Of a stretch of DNA of 64,000 nucleotides, positions 43,733 through 52,246 are shown one piece after another. A model generated the notes under the pieces. It did not search any database. It was given only the letters and a program-made list of their open reading frames with translations, and was not told the DNA's origin. The stretch is from positions 527,001 through 591,000 of the forward strand of contig NZ_JAQIJT010000002.1 in the NCBI RefSeq assembly GCF_036946125.1, read 5' to 3'. The position numbers and the translations under genes were made by a program. Source of the stretch: Sphingomonas adhaesiva (GTDB taxonomy: Bacteria > Pseudomonadota > Alphaproteobacteria > Sphingomonadales > Sphingomonadaceae). Numbering within the stretch: position 1 is the stretch's first letter; each line of letters starts with the position of its first letter.

Positions 43733-44716
43733 ATGGCAAACGATTCCGTCGAGGATCAAAACGATCAGGGAGGGACCAGTGGCTCGGCTGCGATTTTTGA
43801 CGCCTTGAACCACGCGTGGGATCACGGTGAGTCGATCAAGGGGGCATTCCCTTCGCTCACGCTGGACCTGCCGCAAATTCCGCGCATGGAACTGCCGGTC
43901 CTCGCCGTGCCTGCCGCCGCCGGATTGTCCGAAGCCATCCAGCGCTGGCAGACGGCGATCGCGCCCTTGACCAAGATCGGTGAAGAGTTTCGCCACCGCT
44001 ATGCCGAGATCATGAAGCCCTTCGCCGGGCTGAGTGAGCCTTTGCGCCGTCTTCAGATCATTGATGCGCAATGCGGCCGCCTCGAAGCGCTCGGCTGGTT
44101 GCCACACGCCAATTCGCCGCTAGATCTCGTCGCCGACCACCCGGAAGATCCCGCTGGGGTCAATGCCGCGATCCACCAACATTATGCGATCCACTGGCTC
44201 GATATCGCGCGTGCGCTGTGCGCCGACATCGATGCCAGCGCATTGGATGACGAGGCAAAGGCGACCTTCACCGAAGCGGTCGCAGCCCATGGCGCGGGTT
44301 TGTATCGTTGCGCACCGCGCCTGCTGTTTCCCGAGATCGAGCGGGTGTCGCGTAAGGAAATTCATGGCGGCGCACTCGACAAAATGGCGAGTCAGCAGCG
44401 CCTGATGGAAGCGATCGGCAGTCTGACCCCCGCCGAAATGTCATCGACCGGTGTCGCCGGCCTGCGCTTCTATAAGAAGCTCACCAAGCATCTCTACATG
44501 CATATGAAGGATGAAGCGGCGGTAGGGATCGCATCCGCCGATCCTGTGCCCAATCGGCATGCCTCACTGCACGGGATCGTTTCCTATTCCTCCCCGCAAA
44601 GCAGCATCAACGCAATCCTAGTAGCCGACTATCTCCTGCGCGCGATATCGACGATCAAGCAGCTCGCGGCCGAGGATGCGGCGGCCGCGCGTGGCCACGC
44701 CGTCGCGTCGAGCTGA
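43733..44716 (+). CDS. HEPN-motif protein
   Basis: A 327-aa protein with a GAGGGC site. The N-terminal half is helical and unrecognised. Near the C-terminus is PNRHASLHGIVSYSS followed by INAILVADYLL; R-x4-H (about 275-280) is the HEPN catalytic pattern, and this wording (N-R-H-x-x-x-H-G) is common in HEPN-type proteins of uncharacterised islands. RNase activity is inferred. A frameshifted short gene follows 9 bp later. Confidence 0.6.
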   Translation: MANDSVEDQNDQGGTSGSAAIFDALNHAWDHGESIKGAFPSLTLDLPQIPRMELPVLAVPAAAGLSEAIQRWQTAIAPLTKIGEEFRHRYAEIMKPFAGLSEPLRRLQIIDAQCGRLEALGWLPHANSPLDLVADHPEDPAGVNAAIHQHYAIHWLDIARALCADIDASALDDEAKATFTEAVAAHGAGLYRCAPRLLFPEIERVSRKEIHGGALDKMASQQRLMEAIGSLTPAEMSSTGVAGLRFYKKLTKHLYMHMKDEAAVGIASADPVPNRHASLHGIVSYSSPQSSINAILVADYLLRAISTIKQLAAEDAAAARGHAVASS

Positions 44717-44725
44717 GGCGCAGCC

Positions 44726-45110
44726 ATGGATCTTGATCGATACCAGGACGCCGCGTGGAGCGAGATATCCTGGTATGTCGAGCGGCTCCGGGCCGAAGGC
44801 GTGGACGCGCTGTGGCGTTCGCGCGTCGTGCTCGGTGCCGCCGGGCTCGACGCCATCCTTGAGGATCAGGGCGCGAAGTTGCGCGACTTCATGAGGGGCG
44901 CCTCCTACGAAAAGGGCACGAGCGCTGGCGCGGCATAATAATCCGGTCGAGCGACACGGCTTCCTGATTGCCGCGACCTATTTGGCACGCTGCGCCGCTG
45001 CATGGCTCGACGTCGCATGTCGCTACGGCGTGTCCGCCGGTTATGGTCCGGAACCCCGCTTTCTGCTCGGGCAGGCGGCTGCTGCGGCCATCGAGCTTCG
45101 CGTTGAATGA
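44726..45110 (+). pseudogene. Small gene with frameshift, partner of the HEPN gene
   Basis: The ATG at 44726 (MDLDRYQDAAWSEISWYVER) opens 70 codons ending in TAA at 44938. A second frame continues directly with HNNPVERHGFLIAATYLARC, then GYGPEPRFLLGQAAAAAIEL, and stops at 45110. Together they make about 128 residues, so a single-base shift near 44930 is likely. Programmed frameshifting is an alternative, but no slippery heptamer is seen. No family recognised. Confidence 0.55.
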
Positions 45111-45228
45111 CGCTATGGCGGAAGGTGAATCAATCTCGCGGTAGATGCAGCTTCATCCTTCTATAAGGGAAGTGTCGCTTCGTTTGTGCAAGTCGCCTGT
45201 CGGTCTGCGCATAGGTCGAGGGTGCGCC

Positions 45229-46509
45229 CTAGCTCGCGTCAGAATCCGGTGGTCGCGCGTCGATCAGCGCGAGTCGCCGATGAACCAGTATGCGCAATTG
45301 TTCGAGCGCAGCGTGCCCGGATGGTAATTTGACGAATTGCAGCATGGCGGCATGATCGGTGAGATCTGCACCGCGAAATATCCAATAGTTGATGTGCCGG
45401 ACGACCAGCTCGCGCAGGAACTGTCCGAGATCGTGGAGATCGTCGCCCGAGACACCGGCATGGACGTAATTGTTCCGCAGCCGGGCGATATGCGCCAGCT
45501 TCCACCTCGATAAGGCTGGCTCGCGCTCGCCAAACAGCGCGCGTTCGATCACTTTGTCGTTCGAGCCATTCTTGGCGTCCGCTTCGACATAGAGCTGTTC
45601 GAGCGCCGACCAGTAGCGCAACAGTCTGAGACTGCCGTCCCGGCTGACCAGACCATCCTGCAGCAGCATGACGGCGCGCACCAGAACCTCGCGCAACGGA
45701 TGTGTATCGAGCGAAGCAAGTGCCTTTCTCGCCCAGGGCACGACCTTGAGGATGCGCTTCATCTTCGGAGGGAAGTGCTCCCAGGCGTCCTCGTCATAAT
45801 CGGGATTGTACCAAATGCGGTTATCGCCTTGGAACACCATTCCGCGAAATACGAACTGGGTCGGACCCGGCCATAATTTGCCCTCGGTCCAGTTGCGTCC
45901 GCCCCAATGGGTGTGGCGCTGCCAGGACTCGTAGAGATTGAGCAGTCCCAGCATGAGCTGCAACGCGTCCATCATGCGATCGACCGCACGATTCTCGTCG
46001 CGCTCATCGCAGCTCAAGATCACATAGCCATAGCCTTCCGGCTGTTCCGGAAAGATATAGCCGACCCCGCTCAGCAGGTAATCCTCGCGCCGCATCCAGG
46101 CCGGCAAGGCGACTGTGGTGCGCAACGTGACGCCGCGCCAGTTCAGACTGAACCCCTTGCTATGGGCCATGTCTCGCGCCCGAAACTTGCTCCATAGCGA
46201 GTAGCGTTCGAGCGACACCGCAAGCGTCTGCCGGTGGAGCGCCGAAGCCTGTTCGATCAATGCCGCAGCCGTCATCGTCTGTGCGTGGCGGCAGGCGCGC
46301 AGGGCCTTGGAAAACAGGCCAATCGCTTCGGATCGGCTGACTGTCGGTTTGACCGAGAACGCATCGGGCAAAATTTCATAGAGCTCGTTGAAGTCGTAAT
46401 GCCGATAGCTCAGCGTCCCTGCCTCAATTGTCGTGCCCGCTTCGAATGCGCGAAGCAGTTCATCGAGCATCTCGTCGGAAACCCATTTTTTCGATCGAGT
46501 GATCTTCAT
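45229..46509 (-). CDS. ApeA-like HEPN protein
   Basis: About 426 aa from the ATG at 46509; the frame extends 90 bp upstream. The C-terminal part resembles the Apea-like HEPN domain: LLRYWSALEQLYVEADAKNG, then LAHIARLRNNYVHAGVS with R-x4-H at about 345-350. The N-terminal 250 residues (WRGVTLRTTVALPAWMRRED) would be the sensing part. By family knowledge ApeA-type proteins are HEPN RNases that abort phage infection. Alone on this strand. Confidence 0.65.
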   Translation of the reverse strand: MKITRSKKWVSDEMLDELLRAFEAGTTIEAGTLSYRHYDFNELYEILPDAFSVKPTVSRSEAIGLFSKALRACRHAQTMTAAALIEQASALHRQTLAVSLERYSLWSKFRARDMAHSKGFSLNWRGVTLRTTVALPAWMRREDYLLSGVGYIFPEQPEGYGYVILSCDERDENRAVDRMMDALQLMLGLLNLYESWQRHTHWGGRNWTEGKLWPGPTQFVFRGMVFQGDNRIWYNPDYDEDAWEHFPPKMKRILKVVPWARKALASLDTHPLREVLVRAVMLLQDGLVSRDGSLRLLRYWSALEQLYVEADAKNGSNDKVIERALFGEREPALSRWKLAHIARLRNNYVHAGVSGDDLHDLGQFLRELVVRHINYWIFRGADLTDHAAMLQFVKLPSGHAALEQLRILVHRRLALIDARPPDSDAS

Positions 46510-47241
46510 CGGACGTGCTTCATCAATCCTCTCGACGAGCCTGCTTCGCCGGAAAAATCTATACAACAGGCAGATCGCCATATTGGCAGACGCAACCATT
46601 TGGATAAAGTCTCTCAGGACGCTTGCGGCTTAGCAGCGCAGGCTTGGGCCAAATCGGATCAATTTGAGAATTTTAGACCTGCGGAATGGACGCACGCATG
46701 CATCTATTCCCGGGGTGGTGGCTGGAGATACGTATAGATTCACTAGGTTATCGTTATTATTGCTCTATAGTATAATCAATAAAGTGTTCTCGTCCGTTTG
46801 CCGCGAACAGCATTCCTTTATATAACTGGAATTTGTCTTAGTTTATTAACTGGTTTCTGGACAGTCGTTCGCGTCAGGCACTTAAAACGATTCCTAAATA
46901 TTCCACTCTCGCTCGATAGTATATGCCTCGTTCCATTACTTCTTGGTAGCAAGTGTTCAAAATTTTTCCCGACCGTCATCTTAGCTCGGGCGCAAAAATA
47001 TGACTGCCTGCTAGCGGCTCCTCTGCCGTCGTTCCGAGACACCGATAGAGCGAAGGTTGAACGTCGGCATCTGACCAGAGCCGACGTTCGCCGCGGCGCC
47101 GGTTAACGGCTAAAATGTCCCAATTTTCTCCATTCCCGCGACCCAGCAGATCGGTTGCGAAGCGATGAACAAATGTCCGGAGCTGGGAAGCGGGAATGGC
47201 CGTTTGAATGTCCGAGTATGGGTCGTCTCCGCCTCGCCTCC
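46510..47241. other. AT-rich non-coding stretch
   Basis: About 730 bp without a supported gene. It is markedly AT-rich around 46730-47010, unlike the rest of the window. A 102-codon frame at 46798 has no ribosome site and unnatural composition. The end (47181-47216) has a copy of the GGGAAGCGG...GGCCGTTT motif found near 34263. Confidence 0.45.
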
Positions 47242-48072
47242 TTACAGCATAGCCAGCGGCTCGGATGTGCGAGGTGGTGCGAACAGGGAATCGAGCTGCT
47301 TGAGGTCGGCGTCGGAAAGGTCGACGTCCAACGCCGCGCGGTTCTCGCGGACATGGTCCACTGATCCAGCCTTAGGAATGGGGATGACGCCCTCCCTCGA
47401 AAGGAGCCAAGCGAGCGCAAGCTGTGCAGGCGTAGCGTTACGTTTCGCAGCGAGTTCAGCGAGACCGGGGTGGGAAACCAGTCGGCCCTGTTCGACGGGG
47501 CTATAGGCCATGATCGGCATGCGGCGTCGCGCCAGCCAAGGAATCAGGTCATATTCGGGACCGCGCCGCGTCAGATTATAGAGGATCTGGTCGGTCTGGC
47601 AGCTATCGCCACCGCTGGCGATCAGTTCCTCCATATCGGCAATGTCGAGATTGCTGACGCCCCAGCGCAGGATCTTGCCTGCCGCGACGAGCCGCTCCAT
47701 CGCCTCGACCGTCTCGGTCAGCGGCACATTGCCGCGCCAGTGCAGCAGGTAGAGGTCGAGCCGATCGGTGCCGAGCCGTTCGAGGCTCGCCTCGCACGCG
47801 CGGGGCAGCCGGTCGCGTGAAGCGTTCTGCGGATAGGCCTTGCTGACAAGGAACACATCGTCGCGCGCACCCGCGATGGCTTCGCCGACGAGGCGTTCGG
47901 ACTCGCCGTCGGCATACATCTCGGCGGTGTCGATCAGCGTGAGGCCGAGTGATAGCCCCTCGCGCAACGAAGCGATCTCCTGCGATCGCCGGCCATCATC
48001 CTCCGCCATCATCCAAGTGCCTTGGCCGAGCGCAGGGACGGTTGTGCCGTCGGGAAAGCGAATTGTCTTCAT
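47242..48072 (-). CDS. Aldo/keto reductase
   Basis: A 276-aa protein from the ATG at 48072. AKR barrel marks: LGQGTWMMAED, the Asp/Tyr pair in LIDTAEMYADGESE, the Lys in FLVSKAYPQNA, and LDLYLLHWRGNVP and LRWGVSNLD. It reduces carbonyls with NADPH; the substrate is unknown. Last gene of the island, 260 bp from attR. It may be host-derived cargo. Confidence 0.88.
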   Translation of the reverse strand: MKTIRFPDGTTVPALGQGTWMMAEDDGRRSQEIASLREGLSLGLTLIDTAEMYADGESERLVGEAIAGARDDVFLVSKAYPQNASRDRLPRACEASLERLGTDRLDLYLLHWRGNVPLTETVEAMERLVAAGKILRWGVSNLDIADMEELIASGGDSCQTDQILYNLTRRGPEYDLIPWLARRRMPIMAYSPVEQGRLVSHPGLAELAAKRNATPAQLALAWLLSREGVIPIPKAGSVDHVRENRAALDVDLSDADLKQLDSLFAPPRTSEPLAML

Positions 48073-48331
48073 GCGGCAAGGAACGCCTGACGTCGTCGAT
48101 CGGATCACCTCGCGGGGCTGGCTGGAACGCTTAATCGGGCGTTTTCGAATGCGTCAGCTGACTCCCAGCCTGCACGCCGCCGATTGTGCGTCCCCGGGCG
48201 AATCAGAGCACCAAAACAGGTGTGAAGACACCGTTTGCGGACTGTGCCAATTCACTGTAGCAACGGGCTGTGCAGACGGTTTCTGCATGTCAGTAAAATC
48301 AAGCACTTAACTGTGCTTTGTCTGGGGCGTA

Positions 48332-48351
48332 GAATCCTGCCGCCCCAGCCA
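48332..48351 (+). repeat. attR core (tRNA-Gln 3' end copy)
   Basis: Same 20 bp as 19142-19161. It is preceded by TGGGGCG at 48323-48329, so acceptor-stem halves TGGGGCG and CGCCCCA are both present with only 11 nt between them; no full tRNA is encoded. The 48073-48539 gap around it holds no gene. Confidence 0.85.
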
Positions 48352-48539
48352 GTTCCTCGCTAAGTAATTGGCGTCGCTAGTTAACACCACTCCCGTGACG
48401 CCCCGGTCTGCAGGCGGCTGTGCCATGGGGCTGGTCCCTCTTGCAGCCGGCGAGCAACCGGAAGGTCGGCACGTCGTTGCATCGTCGACACCAGTCCGAA
48501 GCTGCGGCGCCGTGATGTCGCCACCCGAGGAGACGTCGA

Positions 48540-49025
48540 ATGCCTGATCTGCCGACCCGCGTGCTCCTCGACAACGACGGCACCGATGCGGAGCGGCCGC
48601 CGGTGCTGCCGTTCCTCCACATGTGGACCCAGCAGGACGGCACCAGCCGGATCGACCTGTCGTGCATGACGGGTTTCGGCATGAAGAGCGTCGGCGGCGG
48701 CGCAGACCCGCAGTGGTTGCGACCGTTTCCCGGCAGCGTGGAGGCGATCAATTTCGCCGTCCTGCCGGTCGGCTGGACGGGGGAGTGGCATGAGAGCCCG
48801 AAGCCGCAATGGGTCATACCGCTGCGCGGGCGATGGTTCATCGAGACGATGGATGGCACCCGCGTCGAAATGGGGCCGGGCGATATCCACTTCGGGCAGG
48901 ATCAGGAAACCACCGGCGAAAAGGGGCACCGCTCCGGCCAGATCGGCGACGAGCCGTGCTTCCAGATCATGATCCAGTTCGCGACCTCCCCCGCGGCCCA
49001 GACGCGCGATCCGTTCGGGGCATGA
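48540..49025 (+). CDS. Cupin-domain protein
   Basis: A 161-aa protein. A cupin barrel is suggested by WTGEWHESPKPQWVIPLRGR, ETMDGTRVEMGPGDIHFGQD and QETTGEKGH. His and Glu residues could bind a metal. Its stop overlaps the next start (ATGA), so it works with the SMP-30 lactonase, perhaps as a sugar or lactone-related enzyme (inference). Confidence 0.8.
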   Translation: MPDLPTRVLLDNDGTDAERPPVLPFLHMWTQQDGTSRIDLSCMTGFGMKSVGGGADPQWLRPFPGSVEAINFAVLPVGWTGEWHESPKPQWVIPLRGRWFIETMDGTRVEMGPGDIHFGQDQETTGEKGHRSGQIGDEPCFQIMIQFATSPAAQTRDPFGA

Positions 49026-49951
49026 CGGGGCCCCCGTCGCTCACCCCGGCGCGGCTGCGGTCGCCCGGCCCGCCCGTCGCGGCCGGGGTCGACGCGCCGG
49101 TCATCCATCGCGGGGAGGCGCGCGCCGTGCTGGGGACGGCGCGGCTTACGACGCTCTACGATCAGGCGAGCTGGAGCGAGGGACCCGTGTGGTGGCCGCG
49201 CGAGCGGACGCTGGTGTGGAGCGATATCGTCGGACGCCGCGTGCTGGGTCGGCGCGAGGACGGCGCGGTCGATGTCCTGCTCGACGCGACACCGTTCATC
49301 AACGGCAATGCCGTGCTGCCCGACGGCGCGCTGGCGCATTGCGAGCACGGGCGGCGCGCGATCAGCCGGTCGGAGGGCGCAGGCGTGGCGACTCCCATCG
49401 TGACGGCCGCCGAGGGAAGGCGGCTGAACGCGCCCAACGACCTGATCATCGCGGCGGACGGGGCGATCTGGTTCAGCGATCCGACGTTCGGACTCGAAAA
49501 TCCGCAACAGGGCGTGCCGGGCACGACCGAGAGCGGGCGGACCGCGATCTGCCGCATCGGCGTGGATGGCGTGGCGCGGCGAATGGTCGACATGGCGCAG
49601 CCCAACGGACTCGCCTTCTCCCCCGGCGGTGATATCCTCTACGCCTCGCAGACGCCCGAGCATGGGGAGGGCGAGATCGCGATCTTCGCCTTCGACTGGG
49701 ATGGCGCGCGCCTGTCGAACCGGCGGCGCTTCGCCACGGTACCGGAGGGGATTCCGGACGGCTTCACCGTCGATGCGCGCGGCTGGCTGTGGAGCAGCTC
49801 GGGCGCCGGGGTGGAAGTGTTCGACGACGCGGGGCGCCACCTCGCCACCGTGCCGACGCCGGGGCTTTGCAGCAATTGCACGTTCGACGCCGATCAGGCG
49901 CGGCTGTTCGTGACCGGCGGCGCGCATCTTTGGATGCTGCCGCTGGCGTGA
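49022..49951 (+). CDS. SMP-30/gluconolactonase-type sugar lactonase
   Basis: A 309-aa protein starting in ATGA overlap with the cupin gene. Six-bladed propeller marks: WSEGPVWWPRERTLVWSDI, RLNAPNDLIIAADGAIWFSD, QPNGLAFSPGGDILYASQTP and PDGFTVDARGWLWSSSGAG. Conserved Glu, Asn and Asp would bind a divalent metal. It hydrolyses aldonolactones made by sugar dehydrogenases, which fits the oxidative sugar genes downstream. Confidence 0.9.
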   Translation: MTGPPSLTPARLRSPGPPVAAGVDAPVIHRGEARAVLGTARLTTLYDQASWSEGPVWWPRERTLVWSDIVGRRVLGRREDGAVDVLLDATPFINGNAVLPDGALAHCEHGRRAISRSEGAGVATPIVTAAEGRRLNAPNDLIIAADGAIWFSDPTFGLENPQQGVPGTTESGRTAICRIGVDGVARRMVDMAQPNGLAFSPGGDILYASQTPEHGEGEIAIFAFDWDGARLSNRRRFATVPEGIPDGFTVDARGWLWSSSGAGVEVFDDAGRHLATVPTPGLCSNCTFDADQARLFVTGGAHLWMLPLA

Positions 49952-49961
49952 CGGGCGGGTG

Positions 49962-51464
49962 TCAGCGGCGTTCCCATTCGGCCTCGCGCTCCAGCGACAG
50001 GCGATCGCGCCCGGCGGTCAGCAATGCCTGCTCGCGACCGTCCTCGGCGAAACGTACCGCGACGTCCTGCGCCGCGACGTCGCCGTCGATCGTGCGATCC
50101 TCGGGCGAGGCGACATGCCCGACGTAGCGCAGGCTGAGGTCGTAATGCCCCGACCAGAAGAACGGCACGTCGTCATATCCGTCCGACACCTGCCCCAGCA
50201 GATGCCGCGCGAGCCATTGTCCCATGCGTTGCGCGACGACCCAATGCTCGACGCGGATCGGGTGGCCCAGGCGACGGTCGGGGGCGCTCGCGATGTCGCC
50301 GATCGCATGGATCGCCGGGTCGGACGTGCGCAGGCGATCGTCCACCGTCACACCGCCGCCATCGGCCTTGTCCGCCAGCGCAAGTCCGGCGGCCTCGGCA
50401 AGGGCCAGGCGTGGCGCGACGCCCGTACCGGCGACGACCAGGTCGCCCTCGACATGCGTGCCGTCGTCCAGCATCGCGACCTTTCCGTCCCACCGCGCGA
50501 TGCGGCGACCGGGGTGGAAGGTCACGCCCTTCTCCCCGTGCAGTTCGCGGATCATCGCGCCGATCTCGGCGCCGGCGGTCTTCTCTAGGGGCAGATCGGT
50601 ATCGGAGACGACCGCTACCTCCAGCCCGCGCCCGATCAGCGAGGCGGCGACTTCCAGCCCGATGTAGCTCGATCCGACGACGATCGCGCGCCTTGCCTGC
50701 ACGCTCGCCGCGATCAGGCGATCGGCATCGCTCACCGTGCGCACGACATGGACATCGTCCCGGTTCGAACCGTAGAAATCGGGCCGAACCGGCTCCGCGC
50801 CGGTGGCGAGGACGAGCGTTTCGTAGGGGAGCGAGGTGCCGTCGTCGAGCGTCACCGTCCTGTCGTCGCGCGTGATGGCGGCGACGGTCACGCCGGTGCG
50901 CAGGGTCACGCCGTCCGGCGCGGGCAACGCCATCTCCTTGCGCCCGGCCTTGCCGGCGAGATACTGCTTAGAGCAGAAGGTGCGATCGTAGGGCTCGTCG
51001 GCTTCGTCGCCGATCAACGTCACCGACGTGCCCGCACCGTGCCGCGCCAACATCTCGGCGCAGGCATGACCCGCAGCCCCCGCACCGACGATGACGACCC
51101 GTCGGATCGCCCGTGCCGATTGCTCCTGCACCCGATCGTCCACGGGATGTGCCGTCGCGACGTGGACGTGGCCGTCCTGTTCCGTCACCGAGAAGCGTTC
51201 CAGGGGCGCGAAGGCGGGAGCGCCGACCGCCTCGCCGCTTTCCACGTCGAACCGCGCGTGATGCCATGGGCAACGGATCGTTCCGTCGACGACGATGCCG
51301 TCCGCCAGCGGCGCTTTCAGATGGGTGCATTGGCCAGACAAGGCGCAGACGCGACCGCGGTGACGCACCAGCACGATGTCGGTGCCGTCGACCTGACCCG
51401 CGACAATCAGCCCTTCGGTCAATTCGGTGGCGGCGATGCCGTCCGCCAGATCACGTGTCGCCAT
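49962..51464 (-). CDS. Rieske-FAD ferredoxin reductase-like oxidoreductase
   Basis: A 500-aa protein from the ATG at 51464 with GGAAGG upstream. The N-terminal Rieske domain has CTHLKAPL and CPWHHARFD, giving the Cys/His cluster ligands. A pyridine nucleotide-disulfide oxidoreductase follows: FAD site VVIVGAGAAGHACAEMLA, NAD site AIVVGSSYIGLEVAASL, and IHAIGDIAS. This resembles the AIFM3/ferredoxin reductase type. The dps gene is 29 bp upstream in the same direction, suggesting a stress unit. Confidence 0.9.
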   Translation of the reverse strand: MATRDLADGIAATELTEGLIVAGQVDGTDIVLVRHRGRVCALSGQCTHLKAPLADGIVVDGTIRCPWHHARFDVESGEAVGAPAFAPLERFSVTEQDGHVHVATAHPVDDRVQEQSARAIRRVVIVGAGAAGHACAEMLARHGAGTSVTLIGDEADEPYDRTFCSKQYLAGKAGRKEMALPAPDGVTLRTGVTVAAITRDDRTVTLDDGTSLPYETLVLATGAEPVRPDFYGSNRDDVHVVRTVSDADRLIAASVQARRAIVVGSSYIGLEVAASLIGRGLEVAVVSDTDLPLEKTAGAEIGAMIRELHGEKGVTFHPGRRIARWDGKVAMLDDGTHVEGDLVVAGTGVAPRLALAEAAGLALADKADGGGVTVDDRLRTSDPAIHAIGDIASAPDRRLGHPIRVEHWVVAQRMGQWLARHLLGQVSDGYDDVPFFWSGHYDLSLRYVGHVASPEDRTIDGDVAAQDVAVRFAEDGREQALLTAGRDRLSLEREAEWERR

Positions 51465-51493
51465 CGCCGCCACCTTCCCGTCGAGACGCCTCG

Positions 51494-52063
51494 TCAGCCC
51501 GCGCGCTGCAGGTCGGTCGCGGCCAGATGCTCGCCGATGAACCACACCTGCGGTTCGCCCGTGCGGATGATGTCGCTCACCAGCAGGTCGTTGGTGCCGT
51601 CGTCGCCCGATTCGTCCGCGGCCTTCGCGCCTTCGTGCGCTTCCTCCAGCACGATCCGGTGCGCTTCCAGCAACCGCGCCAGCATCGTCGGAGCGTCCTC
51701 ACGCCCGCGCGGGGGGCGCGGGATCTTGGTCATCTCGGCCACGTCGTGTGGCGTGGCGATGCTGATCCCGCCCAACGACTGGATCCGCTCGGCGACCATA
51801 TCGACGAGTTCGGCCTGCTTTTCGTAATGTGTGTCGAGCAGCAGGTGCAACTGGTAGAAGGTCGCGCCCGACATCTGCCAGTGATGCTTCTTATACAGGT
51901 CGCGCAGCATCATCGTGTCGGCGAGCACCTGATTGAGGATCGCGACGCTCTGCTTGCGCGCGTTGTCGGACAGACCCAGCGGCAGGTCCTTCAACGTGCC
52001 GAACGGCTGTATCTCGCGATATTCGATCTCGTACTGCGGCTGTGCCTGATCTTTCTTCGCCAC
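51494..52063 (-). CDS. dps: Dps-family ferritin-like protein
   Basis: A 189-aa protein. The ferroxidase motif region is visible: KKHHWQMSGATFYQLHLLLD, HYEKQAELVDMVAERIQSLG and TPHDVAEMTKI. Dps dodecamers bind DNA and store iron during oxidative or starvation stress. A candidate general-stress promoter lies upstream. Confidence 0.93.
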   Translation of the reverse strand: MAKKDQAQPQYEIEYREIQPFGTLKDLPLGLSDNARKQSVAILNQVLADTMMLRDLYKKHHWQMSGATFYQLHLLLDTHYEKQAELVDMVAERIQSLGGISIATPHDVAEMTKIPRPPRGREDAPTMLARLLEAHRIVLEEAHEGAKAADESGDDGTNDLLVSDIIRTGEPQVWFIGEHLAATDLQRAG

Positions 52064-52098
52064 GGTCTTACTCCGGCATGATGCGAACGAGCGCCCCT

Positions 52099-52124
52099 AG
52101 CGTCTGCACGGGCGCGTAAGTTCC
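52099..52124 (-). promoter_or_regulatory. EcfG-like promoter before dps
   Basis: On the minus strand GGAAC (52124-52120), a 17-nt spacer, then CGCT. The alphaproteobacterial general stress sigma factor recognises GGAAC-N16/17-CGTT, so this has one mismatch. The position about 40 bp before the gene fits. Confidence 0.35.
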
Positions 52125-52192
52125 ACCACCGGACCGAAAAACGTTATTTTCATCAATGATCAAAATTAATTCCTCGATTGCCGCACGTTAAG

Positions 52193-52217
52193 GGAACGGC
52201 GGCGGTTCTGCATCGTC
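52193..52217 (+). promoter_or_regulatory. EcfG-like promoter before the oxidative cluster
   Basis: GGAAC, a 16-nt spacer, then CGTC, 30 bp before the GTG start of the hydrolase-subunit 3 fusion. One mismatch from GGAAC-N16/17-CGTT. It sits back to back with the dps site. Confidence 0.35.
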
Positions 52218-52246
52218 CAGCATGGGCTTCAGCTGGATGAGATCGC

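Larger units (their letters stand above)
19142..48351. mobile_element. Integrative mobilizable element in tRNA-Gln
   Basis: About 29.2 kb between direct repeats of the tRNA-Gln 3' end. The tyrosine recombinase sits at the tRNA end, as is typical. A MobA/MobL-type relaxase is present but I see no VirB/Tra genes, no VirD4 coupling protein and no replication gene, so it would need a helper. Cargo is dominated by defence-like genes plus an exported subtilase operon, an IS3 element and an aldo/keto reductase. Several intergenic parts are clearly AT-richer than the flanks. Confidence 0.85.

Noticed and set aside
46798..47106. 102-codon plus-strand frame in the AT-rich gap
   Set aside because: No ribosome site; hydrophobic start by chance in AT-rich DNA.
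48321..48351. Second tRNA-Gln gene at attR
   Set aside because: Only the acceptor halves are present; there is no D-arm or anticodon arm.
19142..48351. Self-transmissible ICE
   Set aside because: No type IV secretion or coupling-protein gene was found, so mobilizable is the better term.
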